Shown here: piece by piece, positions 32,418 through 41,968 of the stretch
How the letters are laid out: every line of letters starts with the position of its first letter
Numbering within the stretch: position 1 is the first letter of the stretch
From: Neomicrococcus lactis
GTDB lineage: Bacteria > Actinomycetota > Actinomycetes > Actinomycetales > Micrococcaceae
Direction: 5' to 3'
Assembly: GCF_014200305.1 (NCBI RefSeq)
Contig: NZ_JACHBL010000001.1
Location: 124,001 to 188,000 of the forward strand
DNA: 64,000 nt
Notes under the pieces: generated by a model
The model's database searches: none
Told to the model about the DNA's origin: nothing
Seen by the model: the letters and a program-made list of their open reading frames with translations, nothing else
Position numbers and translations under genes: made by a program

Positions 32418-33449
32418 ATGAGCGCAGAGAATCTTAATGGCCAACAGCCTTCCTCCACGTCCGCCGTTCCGCCTGTAAGTAGCGAGGAAGAACCGCGCAT
32501 TTCAGTCACCGTGGACTATGCGAGCGAACTTGATGAGCTGCGGGAACTGAACAAGAAGTCGAATAACAAAGCTGTTCCCCGTATCAACCCGGATGCATGG
32601 CGTCACAACTACCCCTATGACACTAAGCTTTCGCGCCGTGCTTATGAGCGCGAGAAGCGCCGACTGCAGATTGAGCTCCTGAAACTGCAGTTGTGGGTCA
32701 AGGACACTGGCCAGAAGGTTCTCATCATCTTTGAAGGTCGCGATGCGGCCGGCAAGGGTGGCGCGATCAAGCGTTTCAACGAACATCTGAATCCCCGTGG
32801 TGCGCGCATCGTGGCCTTGGAAAAGCCCACGGATGAGGAACGGTCGCAGTGGTATTTCCAGCGCTATATTGCGCACTTGCCCTCAGGCGGCGAGATCGTG
32901 ATGATGGACCGCTCTTGGTACAACCGTGCTGGTGTGGAGAGGGTGATGGGCTACTGCACGCCGCAACAGTATTTGGAGTTCATGCGCGAGGCGCCGTCGC
33001 TCGAGCGGATGCTCGTGAACTCTGGCATTCACTTGGTGAAGTTCTGGTTCTCTGTAGGCCGCGAAGAGCAGCTGTCACGCTTCGCCAACCGTGAGACTGA
33101 TCCGGTACGCCAGTGGAAGCTCTCACCGACTGACTTGGCGTCCCTCGACAAATGGGATGAGTACACCGAGGCCAAGGAGGCGATGTTTTTCTATACGGAC
33201 ACCGCCGATGCACCGTGGACTGTGGTGAAATCCAATGACAAGAAGCGTGCGCGTCTCGAAGCTATGCGTCATGTCCTGAATACCTTGGACTACCCCAACA
33301 AGAATCCGCGAGTGGTGCGTGCTCCGGATCCGCTGATCGTGGGCCGGGCGTCGAGCGTTCTGGACGAGGGCGAAACTGATTCGGCAATCTTCCCTGTGGT
33401 CAACCCAACCTCACCCGAAAATTCGGACCATGGGCATAAGATTGGTTAG
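32418..33449 (+). CDS. ppk2: Polyphosphate kinase 2 family protein
   Basis: PPK2 enzymes transfer phosphate between polyphosphate and nucleotides (class I usually makes ATP/GTP from NDP plus polyP). 343 residues: about 65 poorly conserved residues, then the kinase fold with Walker [10 protein letters not shown] (107-115) and the lid/Walker B region MDRSWYNR (163-170), plus [20 protein letters not shown] near 212-231. The substrate class cannot be settled from sequence alone. AAGGGG precedes the ATG. It is followed 2 bp later by glmM, so the two may be co-transcribed. Confidence 0.93.
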   Translation: MSAENLNGQQPSSTSAVPPVSSEEEPRISVTVDYASELDELRELNKKSNNKAVPRINPDAWRHNYPYDTKLSRRAYEREKRRLQIELLKLQLWVKDTGQKVLIIFEGRDAAGKGGAIKRFNEHLNPRGARIVALEKPTDEERSQWYFQRYIAHLPSGGEIVMMDRSWYNRAGVERVMGYCTPQQYLEFMREAPSLERMLVNSGIHLVKFWFSVGREEQLSRFANRETDPVRQWKLSPTDLASLDKWDEYTEAKEAMFFYTDTADAPWTVVKSNDKKRARLEAMRHVLNTLDYPNKNPRVVRAPDPLIVGRASSVLDEGETDSAIFPVVNPTSPENSDHGHKIG

Positions 33450-33451
33450 CG

Positions 33452-34804
33452 ATGACTAGGTTATTTGGCACGGACGGCGTCCGTGGAAAAGCGAACGAAT
33501 TGATCACTCCTGAATTGGCGATGCAGTTGGCACAAGCCGCCGCTGTGGTTTTGGGATCCAATGAGAGCGAGCCGGACCGCAAACCCGTTGCCGTCGTGGC
33601 TAAAGATCCACGCATCTCTGGTGGTTTCATCTCTGCTGCCATTGAGGCAGGTCTCGCCGCTAGTGGCGTGGAAGTCAATGATGCAGGTACGTTGCCTACT
33701 CCCGCTGCCGCGTACCTTGTGGCAGATCTCGGTGCCGACTTCGGCGTCATGATTTCGGCGTCTCACAACCCTGCGCCAGATAACGGCATCAAGTTCCTGG
33801 CCAAGGGTGGTGAAAAGCTCACCGACGCCCAGGAGGACGCCATCGAAGCTCAAATGAAGCAGGCCCCACCGCGACCCGTTGGCGCCGATGTGGGCACCGT
33901 AGCTCGTTTTGCAGACGCCGAGGATCGCTACGTAGTGCACTTGCTCCAATCCATGCCGAATCGTTTGGACGGCCTCAAGGTTGTTTTGGACTGCGCTCAT
34001 GGTGCGGCCTCCGGATGCTCTCCAGAAGCCTTCAAAGCTGCGGGTGCAGACGTCATGGTGATCGGTGCAGATCCAGACGGCATCAACATCAACGAGGGCT
34101 ACGGTTCTACTCATTTGGAGAAGCTCCAGGAAGCTGTCTTGGCTTTCGGCGCGGACTTGGGCATTGCGCACGATGGCGATGCCGATCGCTGCCTCGCCGT
34201 GGATCACGAAGGAACTGTGATCAACGGCGACCAGATCATGGCCGTCTTGGCGATCACCAGCAAGGAAGCCGGCAAGCTCAAGGATGACACGCTCGTAGCC
34301 ACAGTCATGAGCAACTTGGGCCTCAAGCTCGCTATGAAAGAACACGGCATCAACGTTGTTGAGACCGGCGTGGGCGACCGCTACGTCCTGGAAGCCATGC
34401 GCTCCGGCGGCTACAACTTCGGTGGGGAACAATCCGGTCACGTCATCATGTCCGATCACGCGACTACGGGTGACGGCGTTCTCACGGGCCTTCACTTGGC
34501 GGCTCGCGTTGCTGCTTCGGGCAAGACCTTGAAGGAACTTGCTGCAGTGGTGAACGTGTTGCCTCAGGTGCTGATCAACGTCAAGGGCGTCGACAAAGCA
34601 CAGGTCAAGGTCAATGAGGGCGTCAATCGCGCCATCGCCGAAGCAGAACAGGAATTGGGGGAGAGCGGCCGAGTGCTGTTGCGTCCGTCCGGTACCGAAC
34701 CAGTTGTTCGCGTCATGGTGGAAGCTGCTACCGAAGAGCACGCCCAAGAGGTCTGCCGAAAACTAGCCGCTGTCGTCGGCGAAGAGCTCGCACTCGAAAG
34801 CTAA
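33452..34804 (+). CDS. glmM: Phosphoglucosamine mutase
   Basis: Converts glucosamine-6-phosphate to glucosamine-1-phosphate on the way to UDP-GlcNAc and peptidoglycan; 450 residues. The phosphorylated active-site serine is Ser104 in ISASHNP (101-107); the metal loop DGDADR lies near residue 242 and the phosphate-binding RPSGTEP near 411. It begins [15 protein letters not shown]. glmS, which makes its substrate, lies 2 kb downstream on the same strand, with mscL and coaA on the other strand in between. Confidence 0.98.
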   Translation: MTRLFGTDGVRGKANELITPELAMQLAQAAAVVLGSNESEPDRKPVAVVAKDPRISGGFISAAIEAGLAASGVEVNDAGTLPTPAAAYLVADLGADFGVMISASHNPAPDNGIKFLAKGGEKLTDAQEDAIEAQMKQAPPRPVGADVGTVARFADAEDRYVVHLLQSMPNRLDGLKVVLDCAHGAASGCSPEAFKAAGADVMVIGADPDGININEGYGSTHLEKLQEAVLAFGADLGIAHDGDADRCLAVDHEGTVINGDQIMAVLAITSKEAGKLKDDTLVATVMSNLGLKLAMKEHGINVVETGVGDRYVLEAMRSGGYNFGGEQSGHVIMSDHATTGDGVLTGLHLAARVAASGKTLKELAAVVNVLPQVLINVKGVDKAQVKVNEGVNRAIAEAEQELGESGRVLLRPSGTEPVVRVMVEAATEEHAQEVCRKLAAVVGEELALES

Positions 34805-34841
34805 GCTTTTCGGCACAAAGCGAGCCATCGAATAAGGCTAA

Positions 34842-34875
34842 AGCGGGCGTTCTCCTGAACCGGAGGATGCCCGCT
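34842..34875 (+). terminator. Hairpin after glmM
   Basis: Fourteen-pair stem with two wobble pairs (34842-34855 with 34862-34875). No T-run, so termination is uncertain. Confidence 0.5.
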
Positions 34876-34883
34876 CGGCGTAT

Positions 34884-34899
34884 GCGGGCGTCGTCGTAC
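34884..34899 (-). repeat. Dispersed 16-bp motif, partial copy
   Basis: GTACGACGACGCCCGC on the minus strand, in the convergent glmM-mscL spacer. Confidence 0.5.
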
Positions 34900-34933
34900 G
34901 GGCTAGAAATAGCGAGGTACTGCAGCGCGTACG

Positions 34934-34972
34934 AAAGAAGCCCCCAACCAAAAGGTCCGGGGCTTCTTTATT
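34934..34972 (-). terminator. mscL terminator, probably bidirectional
   Basis: Stem AAAGAAGCCCC/GGGGCTTCTTT (34934-34944 with 34959-34969) between convergent glmM and mscL; T-runs are at both edges. Confidence 0.85.
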
Positions 34973-34982
34973 GATGAACTAA

Positions 34983-35363
34983 TTAGTTGGCGCGGCCCTT
35001 GAGAGCGTCGCGGATTTCGGTGAGGAGAACAGTGTTTGGATCTGCTGCATCATCTTCCGTGATGCCCAAGCGGGCGTTACGGCGTTCGATAGCCTTGTTC
35101 ATTGGCAAAACGATCACGAAGTAGATCGCAAGTGCAACGAGCAAGAAGTTGACGAGAGCCGTCAAGAAGGCACCGATCTGAACCTGGCCGAAGACCAAGA
35201 ACTGATCGAAGTTAGGCGAGCCGACCAACATGCTGATAAGCGGCATGATGATCTTGTCCACAAGAGCGGTTACGACAGCGCCGAAAGCGCCGCCCATTAC
35301 AACGGCAACCGCCAAATCTACGACGTTGCCTTTCATGATGAAGTCTTTAAATCCCTGAAGCAT
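34983..35363 (-). CDS. mscL: Large-conductance mechanosensitive channel
   Basis: Pressure-release channel of the cytoplasmic membrane that opens under hypo-osmotic shock; 126 residues, standard length. FKDFIMKGNVVDLAVAVVMGGAFGAVV forms the N-terminal amphipathic helix and first membrane span (spanning residues 5-31), and the second span is near 65-87 (LTALVNFLLVALAIYFVIV). A TACATT hexamer sits exactly 6 bases before the ATG on its strand (35370-35375) with no ribosome site, suggesting a leaderless transcript. Convergent with glmM. Confidence 0.97.
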   Translation of the reverse strand: MLQGFKDFIMKGNVVDLAVAVVMGGAFGAVVTALVDKIIMPLISMLVGSPNFDQFLVFGQVQIGAFLTALVNFLLVALAIYFVIVLPMNKAIERRNARLGITEDDAADPNTVLLTEIRDALKGRAN

Positions 35364-35499
35364 GACTCAAATGTAACAGAAAGGTCACAGGAGTGGAAAC
35401 GCTTACACTGCATGCTAGTTGAGGAATTGGTCACACTAAAACGTGCGGATTTCTGCGCTGACTAAGTAATTTGGCAAGCGAAAGTGCCGCGGAGAAACG

Positions 35500-36489
35500 T
35501 CAGATTTTTCGTAAAAGCATTCTGTGAACGGCGTGTCGCGAATTCTTTGTCAGCACCAAAGTGGCACGCCCGCGAGTGGGGAGCACGTTTTCCTTGAGAT
35601 TTGGCTCGTTGATGCGCTTCCAAATTCCGGAGGCCGTCTCAAACGCCTCTTGATCAGAGAGCGTGGAATAGCGGTGGAAGTAGGACGCTGGATCCGCGAA
35701 GGCGCCTTGGCGTAGCTTCATGAAGCGCTGGATGTACCAGTTCTCGATGTCCTGCGTGCGCGCATCCACGTAGATGGAGAAGTCGAAAAAGTCGGACAGG
35801 CCCAGGCCGCTGGTGCCGTCATCGCGAATACGGGCGGGCGCCAACACGTTGAGGCCTTCAACGATGAGGACATCAGGGCGGCGCACCAGGATTTGTTTGT
35901 CCGGAACGATGTTGTAGGAGAGGTGAGAGTACCAAGGAGCGGTAACTTCTTCAGCGCCGGACTTCACATCCGCAACGAATTTAAGCAAGCGGCGTCGATC
36001 GTAGGACTCGGGGAAGCCCTTGCGGTGCATGATGCCGCGTTCTTCAAGAACTGCGTTCGGGTAAAGGAATCCGTCCGTAGTGATGAGCTCGACGTTCGGG
36101 GTGCCCGGCCAGCGGCGCAAGAGTTCGCGCAACACGCGGGAGGTGGTGGACTTGCCAACGGCCACGGAGCCGGCGACACCAATGACATAAGGGGTGCGGC
36201 GAGTGGATTCACCCAAGAAGGTGTTGGTGGCTCGATGAAGATGACCCGCTGCGGCGACATACAGGTTCAGCAAGCGAGAGAGCGGCAAATAGACTTCGCG
36301 AATTTCTTCGAGGCTGAGGTCTTCGCCGAGACCGGAGAGGCGGTGGACGTCATCGTCATCGAGGGGCTGCTCAATCTGATCGGAAAGACGCGCCCATGTT
36401 TCACGGTCAAGTTCCACGAACGGTGACAACGAACCGCCGTTAGTGCCGTTGGGGGCGCGGCGGGTCTGAACGCTCGGGAATTCACTCAT
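35500..36489 (-). CDS. coaA: Type I pantothenate kinase
   Basis: Phosphorylates pantothenate, the first and regulated step of coenzyme A synthesis; 329 residues from the chosen start. The P-loop [12 protein letters not shown] is at residues 104-115, and the motifs [10 protein letters not shown] and [13 protein letters not shown] follow, typical of the CoaA (not CoaX) family. The frame is open to 36555, but ATG 36489 (MSEFPSVQT) gives the expected length. Transcribed divergently from glmS across a spacer of about 180 bp. Confidence 0.96.
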   Translation of the reverse strand: MSEFPSVQTRRAPNGTNGGSLSPFVELDRETWARLSDQIEQPLDDDDVHRLSGLGEDLSLEEIREVYLPLSRLLNLYVAAAGHLHRATNTFLGESTRRTPYVIGVAGSVAVGKSTTSRVLRELLRRWPGTPNVELITTDGFLYPNAVLEERGIMHRKGFPESYDRRRLLKFVADVKSGAEEVTAPWYSHLSYNIVPDKQILVRRPDVLIVEGLNVLAPARIRDDGTSGLGLSDFFDFSIYVDARTQDIENWYIQRFMKLRQGAFADPASYFHRYSTLSDQEAFETASGIWKRINEPNLKENVLPTRGRATLVLTKNSRHAVHRMLLRKI

Positions 36490-36669
36490 TCCGGCAATTC
36501 TGCCGATTTTTCGGGGTTCGTGCCACTTGAGACATGCCCGGGCATGTGGACGCAACCCTGAATCGCGACCTGTCTAGGACACAAAGCGCATGAGAAATGT
36601 GAGCAAACACGCGTTCGCTTGAAGCAAGTAGCGCCACGGATGTTGCGCTGGGCAGGTAATCTAGAGCGC

Positions 36670-38538
36670 ATGTGCGGAATTGTTGGATATGTAGGCCTGC
36701 CCTCTGTGGGGGAGCACCAAGCTCTCGATGTTGTCATGGAAGGCTTGCGCCGTTTGGAATATCGCGGATATGACTCCGCCGGTGTAGCGATCGTCGCCGA
36801 TGGTGACATTGAGATGCGCAAGAAGGCTGGCAAGCTTGCCAACCTCGCCGGCGAAATCGAGCATCACCCGCTCAAGGATTCGTTGACTGGCATTGGTCAC
36901 ACGCGTTGGGCAACCCACGGTGGACCAACGGACGCCAACGCTCACCCGCACCTCGCCGATGGTGACAAGCTTGCTGTGATTCACAACGGCATCATTGAAA
37001 ACTTTGCGGAAATCAAGAAGTCCCTCCTTGAAAAGGGTCATACCTTCAAGTCTGAGACGGACACCGAGGTTGCTGCAGTGCTCCTCGGCGACATCTACAA
37101 CGGCGCCGGCAACAAGGACCTCACCAAGTCCATGCAGCTCGCATCTCAGCAGCTCGAGGGTGCTTTCACCCTCTTGGCCATCCACGCTGACCAGCCAGGC
37201 GTAGTAGTAGCAGCCCGCCGTAACTCGCCACTCGTGGTGGGCCTTGGCGAAGGCGAAAACTTCCTGGGCTCAGACGTCTCTGGCTTCATCGACTTCACGC
37301 GCCGCGCCGTGGAACTCGGTCAGGACCAGATCGTCACGATCACCCCGGAAACCCACACCATTACCGACTTCTTCGGAAACCCTGCCTCCGGCAAGGAATT
37401 CACCGTGGACTGGGACGCCGCAGCCGCCGAAAAGGATGGCTACGAGTCCTTCATGGAGAAGGAAATCAACGAGCAGCCACACGCAGTGGCTGACACCTTG
37501 TTGGGCCGCTCCGACGCCAATGGCAAGCTCACCCTTGATGAGTTGCGTATTGATCCGGAAGAGCTCGCCAAGATCACCAAGATCATTGTGTTGGCCTGTG
37601 GCACGTCCGCTTACGCTGGCCAGGTTGCTAAGTACGCGATCGAACACTGGTGCCGTATCCCGGTTGAGGTCGAACTCTCTCACGAGTTCCGTTACCGCGA
37701 TCCGATCGTGGACCCATCCACGCTGATCGTGAGCATCTCGCAGTCCGGCGAAACCATGGACACGTTGATGGCTGTGCGTTACGCCAAGGAGCAGGGCGCA
37801 AAGACCCTGTCCATCTGCAACACCAACGGTTCTACGATTCCTCGCGAATCTGACGCCGTGCTCTACACGCACGCCGGACCGGAAATCGCAGTGGCTTCCA
37901 CCAAGGCATTCTTGGCACAGATCACCGCAACCTACTTGCTGGGTCTCTACCTTGCACAGATCCGCGGTAACTTGTTCTCCGGTGAGATCAAGGACATCCT
38001 CGCGGACCTCGGCGACATCCCGGCGAAGATCCAGGACGTCTTGGACCGTTCGGAGCAGATCAAGGAATTGGCCCGCTCCATGTCCGACGCTGAATCGGTG
38101 CTCTTCTTGGGCCGTCACGTTGGTTTCCCAGTGGCCATGGAAGGTGCGCTCAAGCTCAAGGAGCTCGCATACATCCACGCGGAAGGCTTCGCCGCTGGCG
38201 AGCTCAAGCACGGTCCTATCGCCTTGATTGACGAAGGTAAGCCAGTGTTCGTGGTTGTTCCTTCGCCACGCGGACGTCACTCGATGCACTCCAAGGTGGT
38301 TTCCAACATTCAGGAAGTTCGCGCCCGTGGTGCGAAGACCCTGGTGATCGCCGAAGAAAACGATGAGGCCGTCAAGCAGTTTGCTGAGTGGGTGTTCTAC
38401 GTTCCTGAAACGAAGACCCTCTTGATGCCACTGTTGGCAACGGTTCCTCTTCAGATCTTCGCGTGCGAACTCGCACGCCAGAAGGGCTACGACGTCGACC
38501 AGCCACGTAACTTGGCTAAGTCTGTCACCGTCGAGTAA
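36670..38538 (+). CDS. glmS: Glutamine-fructose-6-phosphate aminotransferase (isomerizing)
   Basis: Makes glucosamine-6-phosphate from fructose-6-phosphate and glutamine; 622 residues. The N-terminal glutaminase nucleophile is Cys2 in MCGIVGYVG, which fixes the start at ATG 36670 although the frame opens at 36619. GHTRWATHGG is near residue 76. Two SIS domains carry ACGTSAYAG and SQSGETMDTL, and the C terminus ends LAKSVTVE. TAATCT (36657-36662) ends 7 bases before the ATG and no ribosome site is seen, suggesting leaderless translation. No glmS ribozyme is present. Confidence 0.98.
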   Translation: MCGIVGYVGLPSVGEHQALDVVMEGLRRLEYRGYDSAGVAIVADGDIEMRKKAGKLANLAGEIEHHPLKDSLTGIGHTRWATHGGPTDANAHPHLADGDKLAVIHNGIIENFAEIKKSLLEKGHTFKSETDTEVAAVLLGDIYNGAGNKDLTKSMQLASQQLEGAFTLLAIHADQPGVVVAARRNSPLVVGLGEGENFLGSDVSGFIDFTRRAVELGQDQIVTITPETHTITDFFGNPASGKEFTVDWDAAAAEKDGYESFMEKEINEQPHAVADTLLGRSDANGKLTLDELRIDPEELAKITKIIVLACGTSAYAGQVAKYAIEHWCRIPVEVELSHEFRYRDPIVDPSTLIVSISQSGETMDTLMAVRYAKEQGAKTLSICNTNGSTIPRESDAVLYTHAGPEIAVASTKAFLAQITATYLLGLYLAQIRGNLFSGEIKDILADLGDIPAKIQDVLDRSEQIKELARSMSDAESVLFLGRHVGFPVAMEGALKLKELAYIHAEGFAAGELKHGPIALIDEGKPVFVVVPSPRGRHSMHSKVVSNIQEVRARGAKTLVIAEENDEAVKQFAEWVFYVPETKTLLMPLLATVPLQIFACELARQKGYDVDQPRNLAKSVTVE

Positions 38539-38554
38539 TTCAATAGTTCAACGT

Positions 38555-38593
38555 AAGAAGGCGGTCCACTTTTGTGGTGGACCGCCTTCTTCG
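38555..38593 (+). terminator. glmS intrinsic terminator
   Basis: Perfect 15-pair stem AAGAAGGCGGTCCAC/GTGGACCGCCTTCTT (38555-38569 with 38577-38591). Confidence 0.9.
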
Positions 38594-38596
38594 TGC

Positions 38597-38637
38597 ATTG
38601 TTCACTAGACTGTTTACAATTCGAAGTGTTGCTAGCA
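38597..38637 (+). promoter_or_regulatory. Candidate GntR operator/promoter upstream of gntR
   Basis: Contains ATTGTTCAC (38597-38605), a possible -10 TAGACT (38606-38611) and TTGCTAGCA (38629-38637). Both ATTGTTCAC and TTGCTAGCA recur ahead of the next gene (39462-39486). Confidence 0.5.
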
Positions 38638-38749
38638 GCAGACTGAACTCGCGCCGAAGCGGTTCACAAGTGCTGAAAACTAGCGAATGAGCCTCAGCAA
38701 CGACGACGGCTCAACAACTGAACGAAACCAGCGAAAGGGGAGTGGCGTG

Positions 38750-39415
38750 ATGGCCAGCGAATACACATCTAGCCGCGGCAAGTCGGCCGCCGAACTTTCG
38801 CAAGAACTCCGAGCCGCGATCATGCGCGGCGACTTCGTCTCCAACCAACGCCTGGTTGAGGCGGATATTGCGCACGACTTTGGTGCGAGCCGGGGCAATG
38901 TCCGCGCTGCCCTTGCGGAACTCTCCGTAGAGGGTCTCATCGAGCGTATTCCTAACCGTGGTGCTCGAGTGCGCTCGGTGACGGTGGAAGAGGCCATCGA
39001 GATCGTTGAAGTTCGTGGCGCGATCGAGTCGCTATGTGCGCGTAAGGCGGCCGAAAAGATCACGCCCGCCCACGAGGCGGAACTGCGTGAGTTGGGCCGC
39101 GAGATGGAAAGAGCTGTAGCTGCCGGGGACATTGAGGCATACACGCGCGGGAACGAGCGGCTGCATGCGCGATTGATCGAGATCGCTGACCAGCACACGG
39201 CTGCTGTGACTATTGAGCGCCTCCAGGGGCAAGCGGTTCGCTACCAGTTCCGCCTCTCGACGGTTTCTGGCCGGCCTCAAGTGTCGCTCCCGGAACACCT
39301 AGCCATCATTGAGGCGGTCTGTGCGGGCGATGGAGACGCTGCGGCGCTTGCGATGCAGCGGCACCTCATGTCAGTCGCTGACGCCATTAGAAAGACTCCT
39401 GCCGGCGCGCGTTAA
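38750..39415 (+). CDS. GntR-family transcriptional regulator (FCD/FadR type)
   Basis: DNA-binding regulator, 221 residues from the chosen start. The winged-helix segment LVEADIAHDFGASRGNVRAAL is near residues 34-54, with GLIERIPNRGARVRSVTVEE completing the wing. The all-helical FCD effector domain follows, with candidate metal/ligand residues in RGNERLHARLIE and PEHLAIIEAV. ATG 38750 is preferred over the frame opening at 38687 because GGGGAG lies 8 bases upstream. FCD regulators usually respond to carboxylic acids, matching the two enzymes downstream. Shared operator-like sequences suggest it controls itself and them. Confidence 0.9.
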   Translation: MASEYTSSRGKSAAELSQELRAAIMRGDFVSNQRLVEADIAHDFGASRGNVRAALAELSVEGLIERIPNRGARVRSVTVEEAIEIVEVRGAIESLCARKAAEKITPAHEAELRELGREMERAVAAGDIEAYTRGNERLHARLIEIADQHTAAVTIERLQGQAVRYQFRLSTVSGRPQVSLPEHLAIIEAVCAGDGDAAALAMQRHLMSVADAIRKTPAGAR

Positions 39416-39461
39416 CCCCTGCGGGTGCGAGTTAAGGCGCAGAGATTCACACCTCTCACAA

Positions 39462-39486
39462 ATTGTTCACAATTTTGCTAGCAAAA
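39462..39486 (+). promoter_or_regulatory. Candidate GntR operator upstream of the PIG-L gene
   Basis: ATTGTTCAC (39462-39470) and the perfect 14-bp palindrome TTTTGCTAGCAAAA (39473-39486). A possible -10 TAGGAT (39503-39508) at 18 bp places the palindrome across the -35, consistent with repression. Confidence 0.55.
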
Positions 39487-39544
39487 TCGTTGCACATGTG
39501 ACTAGGATGACATTAATCGTTGATCGTCATCTGGAGGAGTGCTC

Positions 39545-40261
39545 ATGGCTGAGAAGAGAATGCTTGTAGTTGGCGCGCATAGCGCCGATTTTGTGTGGCG
39601 TAGCGCGGGCGCCGTCGCCACGTTCGTGCGCGAAGGCGGCGAGGCCTTGGTGGTTGCGCTGTCCTACGGTGAGCGCGGTGAATCCGGTGAGCTGTGGAAG
39701 CAAGAAGGCCAGACAGAAGAAAACGTCAAGAAGATCCGTCACGGCGAGGCCGAACGCGCGTCCCAGCACTTGGGGGCGTCCTTCCAGGCCTTCGATTTGG
39801 GCGACTATCCGTTGCTTCCTACCCACGACGCCGTGCTCCAGCTCGCAGATCTCATGCGTGAATACGCTCCGACGGTGGTCCTCACTCACCCTGACAAGGA
39901 CCCTTTCAACCCGGATCACCCGGTTGCACACCAGATGGTCCAGCAGGCTCGCTTGATGACGTCTGGCGCCGGCGTGGAATCCGCGTTCAAGACCGCTCCG
40001 CCTTCAGAGTTCTTGGTCTTCGAGCCGCACCAGCCTGAATTGTGCGGCTTCGTCCCTACCGTCTTCGTGGACATCACCGAGGCTTTCGAGCAGAAGAAGG
40101 CCGCCATGGCGGAGATGAAGGCGCAGCAGTATCTGCAGAGCTACTACGCTGAGCGCGCGGAGCACCGCGGCAACCACGCTCGCAAGGCCACAGGAAACAA
40201 GGATATTCGGCAGGCAGAAGCGTTTCAGCGCTTGATTCCACAGGTAGTGAGGTCACTTTAA
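39545..40261 (+). CDS. PIG-L (LmbE-like) hydrolase/hydratase, GalB-like
   Basis: PIG-L family zinc-dependent enzyme, 238 residues. The usual metal motif AHPDD is replaced by AHSADFVWRSAG (residues 11-22), the variant I associate with GalB-type 4-oxalomesaconate hydratases rather than GlcNAc deacetylases; LTHPDKDPFNPDH supplies further metal ligands. The partner gene, an RraA/aldolase-like protein overlapping by one base, is the enzyme expected next in the gallate/protocatechuate 4,5-cleavage route. ATG 39545 is chosen over GTG 39539 because GGAGG (39533-39537) is 7 bases away. Exact substrate is inferred, not shown. Confidence 0.82.
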   Translation: MAEKRMLVVGAHSADFVWRSAGAVATFVREGGEALVVALSYGERGESGELWKQEGQTEENVKKIRHGEAERASQHLGASFQAFDLGDYPLLPTHDAVLQLADLMREYAPTVVLTHPDKDPFNPDHPVAHQMVQQARLMTSGAGVESAFKTAPPSEFLVFEPHQPELCGFVPTVFVDITEAFEQKKAAMAEMKAQQYLQSYYAERAEHRGNHARKATGNKDIRQAEAFQRLIPQVVRSL

Positions 40262-40845
40262 TGACGTACGACGACGCAGCTTACTTCGAGCGCTTTACGA
40301 AGCTTCCAGCGGCAAACGTGAGCGACGGAATGGATCGACTCAACGTGCTGGACGCGGCGATCAACCCAGTCTGGGAGGGCGCGCGACTAGTTGGGCGCGC
40401 ATTTACTTTGTACCTCGCAGCTGGCGACAACAAAGGCATTCACGAGATTGTTGATCAGATCCAGCCGGGAGATGTGCTGGTCATCAACGGTCAAGGTGCC
40501 ACACACCGCGCCGTGATGGGAGAACTCATCGCCGGTCGCCTCAAGACCAAGGGCTGTGTGGGTGCTGTGGTGGATGGAGCCATCCGCGATGCAGCGGACA
40601 TGAAGGGCATCGACTTTCCGGTCTTCGCTCGGGCCATCACTCCGGCCGGTCCGTACCGGAATGGTCCGTTCCGTGCGCAAGAGCCCGTAGCAGTGGGAAG
40701 TGTGGTGGTGAGCCCTGGTGATTTCGTGATTGCTGACGGCGACGGCGTGGCTGTTGTGCCGCGTGGACGCGTGGACGAGATCATTGACGCCGCTGAGGCG
40801 AAACTCGCTCAAGAAGCCATCCAGCGCGCTGAGATTGGGTTGTAA
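40261..40845 (+). CDS. RraA-family protein, probable 4-carboxy-4-hydroxy-2-oxoadipate-type aldolase
   Basis: RraA/LigK-type fold, 194 residues. The motif VVDGAIRDAADM (residues 103-114) holds the Arg109-Asp110 pair that, in class II pyruvate aldolases of this family, binds pyruvate enolate and the divalent metal; the GQGATHRAVMGELIAGRL segment also matches. RraA proper (RNase E inhibitor) lacks a catalytic role and a PIG-L partner, so aldolase is favoured. ATG overlaps the preceding stop by one base (TAATG). The dispersed 16-bp motif is embedded at codons 2-7. Confidence 0.83.
   Translation: MTYDDAAYFERFTKLPAANVSDGMDRLNVLDAAINPVWEGARLVGRAFTLYLAAGDNKGIHEIVDQIQPGDVLVINGQGATHRAVMGELIAGRLKTKGCVGAVVDGAIRDAADMKGIDFPVFARAITPAGPYRNGPFRAQEPVAVGSVVVSPGDFVIADGDGVAVVPRGRVDEIIDAAEAKLAQEAIQRAEIGL
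40266..40281 (+). repeat. Dispersed 16-bp motif, exact copy inside a gene start
   Basis: GTACGACGACGCAGCT, identical to 19271-19286, here encoding YDDAA at the aldolase-like N terminus. Confidence 0.65.
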
Positions 40846-40859
40846 AGATTACATACAAG

Positions 40860-40905
40860 CAAGGGCGGTCAACTAGGTGGAAAAACCACTAGTTGACCGC
40901 CCTTG
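40860..40905 (+). terminator. Convergent hairpin between the aldolase-like gene and galU
   Basis: Long stem of about 20 pairs with one bulge (CAAGGGCGGTCAACTAG paired with its complement, 40860-40880 with 40886-40905) around AAAAA. No clear T-run; it probably serves both converging genes. Confidence 0.7.
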
Positions 40906-40941
40906 GCGCGTCTGTCGTTGGAGACTACAGGGAGTCTGTGT

Positions 40942-41865
40942 CTACTTGTCGTCCCACTGGGTAGGGGCGCTCTTCGCATACTCCTGCAACCAGGGCACTA
41001 GATCCGGACCCAAGTCTTTGCGCTCAGCGGCCATCTGGATGACGGCCTTGAGGTAGGAGAGCTTGTCGCCGGTGTCGTAGCGGCGACCCTTGAAGATCAC
41101 TGCGTAGACGCCGGCGCCCTCTTCGCCCTCTGGGCGGGAAGCGAGCGTCTGAAGAGCATCGGTGAGCTGAATTTCGTGGCCACGGCCCGGCTCGGTGTTC
41201 TCAAGGACGTCGTACACGGCTGGGTGCAAGACGTAACGGCCGATGATCGCGAGGTTAGATGGCGCATCCTTGGCCTCTGGCTTTTCTACAAGGCCGGTGA
41301 TCTTGACGTAGTCCTCGCCAGGAATGGCTTCAACAGCTGCACAGCCGTACGCGGAAATCTCCTCTGGTGCCACTTCCATGAGGGCCACCACGGTGCCGCC
41401 GGTCTTTTCCTGCACGGCGATCATGTCTGCAAGAAGGGTTTCGTTGGCGTCGATGATGTCATCGCCCAAGAGGACTGCGAATGGTTCGTCGCCCACGTGC
41501 TGGCGCGAGCACAGCACGGCGTGGCCGAGACCCTTAGGGTCGCCCTGACGGATGTAGTGAATGTCTCCGAGGCTCGTTGCTTGCTGCACGGCCTTCAACT
41601 TGGTGGAATCGCCCTTTTCCTGAAGACGTGCTTCGAGGGATGGAACGCGGTCAAAGTGGTCCTCGAGGGAGCGCTTGGACCGGCCGGTGATCATCAGCAA
41701 GTCGGTGAGTCCGGCCGATACTGCTTCCTGGACTACGTACTGAATTGCTGGCTTATCAACGACAGGCAGCATTTCTTTGGGCATCGCCTTTGTTGCCGGA
41801 AGAAAGCGCGTCCCCAATCCAGCCGCAGGGAAGACGGCCTTACGAACTTTGTTCTGTGTGCTCAT
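40942..41865 (-). CDS. galU: UTP-glucose-1-phosphate uridylyltransferase
   Basis: Makes UDP-glucose from UTP and glucose-1-phosphate; 307 residues. The nucleotide-binding signature GLGTRFLPATKAMPKEMLP is at residues 16-34, and VVDKPAIQYVVQEA follows. UDP-glucose feeds the UDP-glucose dehydrogenase encoded 2 kb away (ugd) and cell-envelope glycans. A TAGTCT hexamer lies 8 bases upstream of the ATG, and GAGAAG could act as a ribosome site. Divergent from acpS. Confidence 0.97.
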   Translation of the reverse strand: MSTQNKVRKAVFPAAGLGTRFLPATKAMPKEMLPVVDKPAIQYVVQEAVSAGLTDLLMITGRSKRSLEDHFDRVPSLEARLQEKGDSTKLKAVQQATSLGDIHYIRQGDPKGLGHAVLCSRQHVGDEPFAVLLGDDIIDANETLLADMIAVQEKTGGTVVALMEVAPEEISAYGCAAVEAIPGEDYVKITGLVEKPEAKDAPSNLAIIGRYVLHPAVYDVLENTEPGRGHEIQLTDALQTLASRPEGEEGAGVYAVIFKGRRYDTGDKLSYLKAVIQMAAERKDLGPDLVPWLQEYAKSAPTQWDDK

Positions 41866-41968
41866 AACTTCTCAGACTAGTCGTTGTAATTAACAGGAGG
41901 TAAACACATGTTATTCATGAACTATTAGCAGACGCACCCAAAACGCTGAGCAGACTAAAGTGGAGACC

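Noticed and set aside
32508-33400. ppk2 as a thymidylate kinase or other P-loop kinase
   Set aside because: The pairing of GRDAAGKGG with MDRSWYNR and the spacing match PPK2 and not nucleotide monophosphate kinases.
36619-36669. Upstream start for glmS
   Set aside because: GlmS needs its catalytic cysteine right after the initiator methionine, which requires ATG 36670.
36540-36669. glmS ribozyme/riboswitch
   Set aside because: The upstream region is short, shared with coaA, and shows no ribozyme-like core; a leaderless start leaves no room for it.
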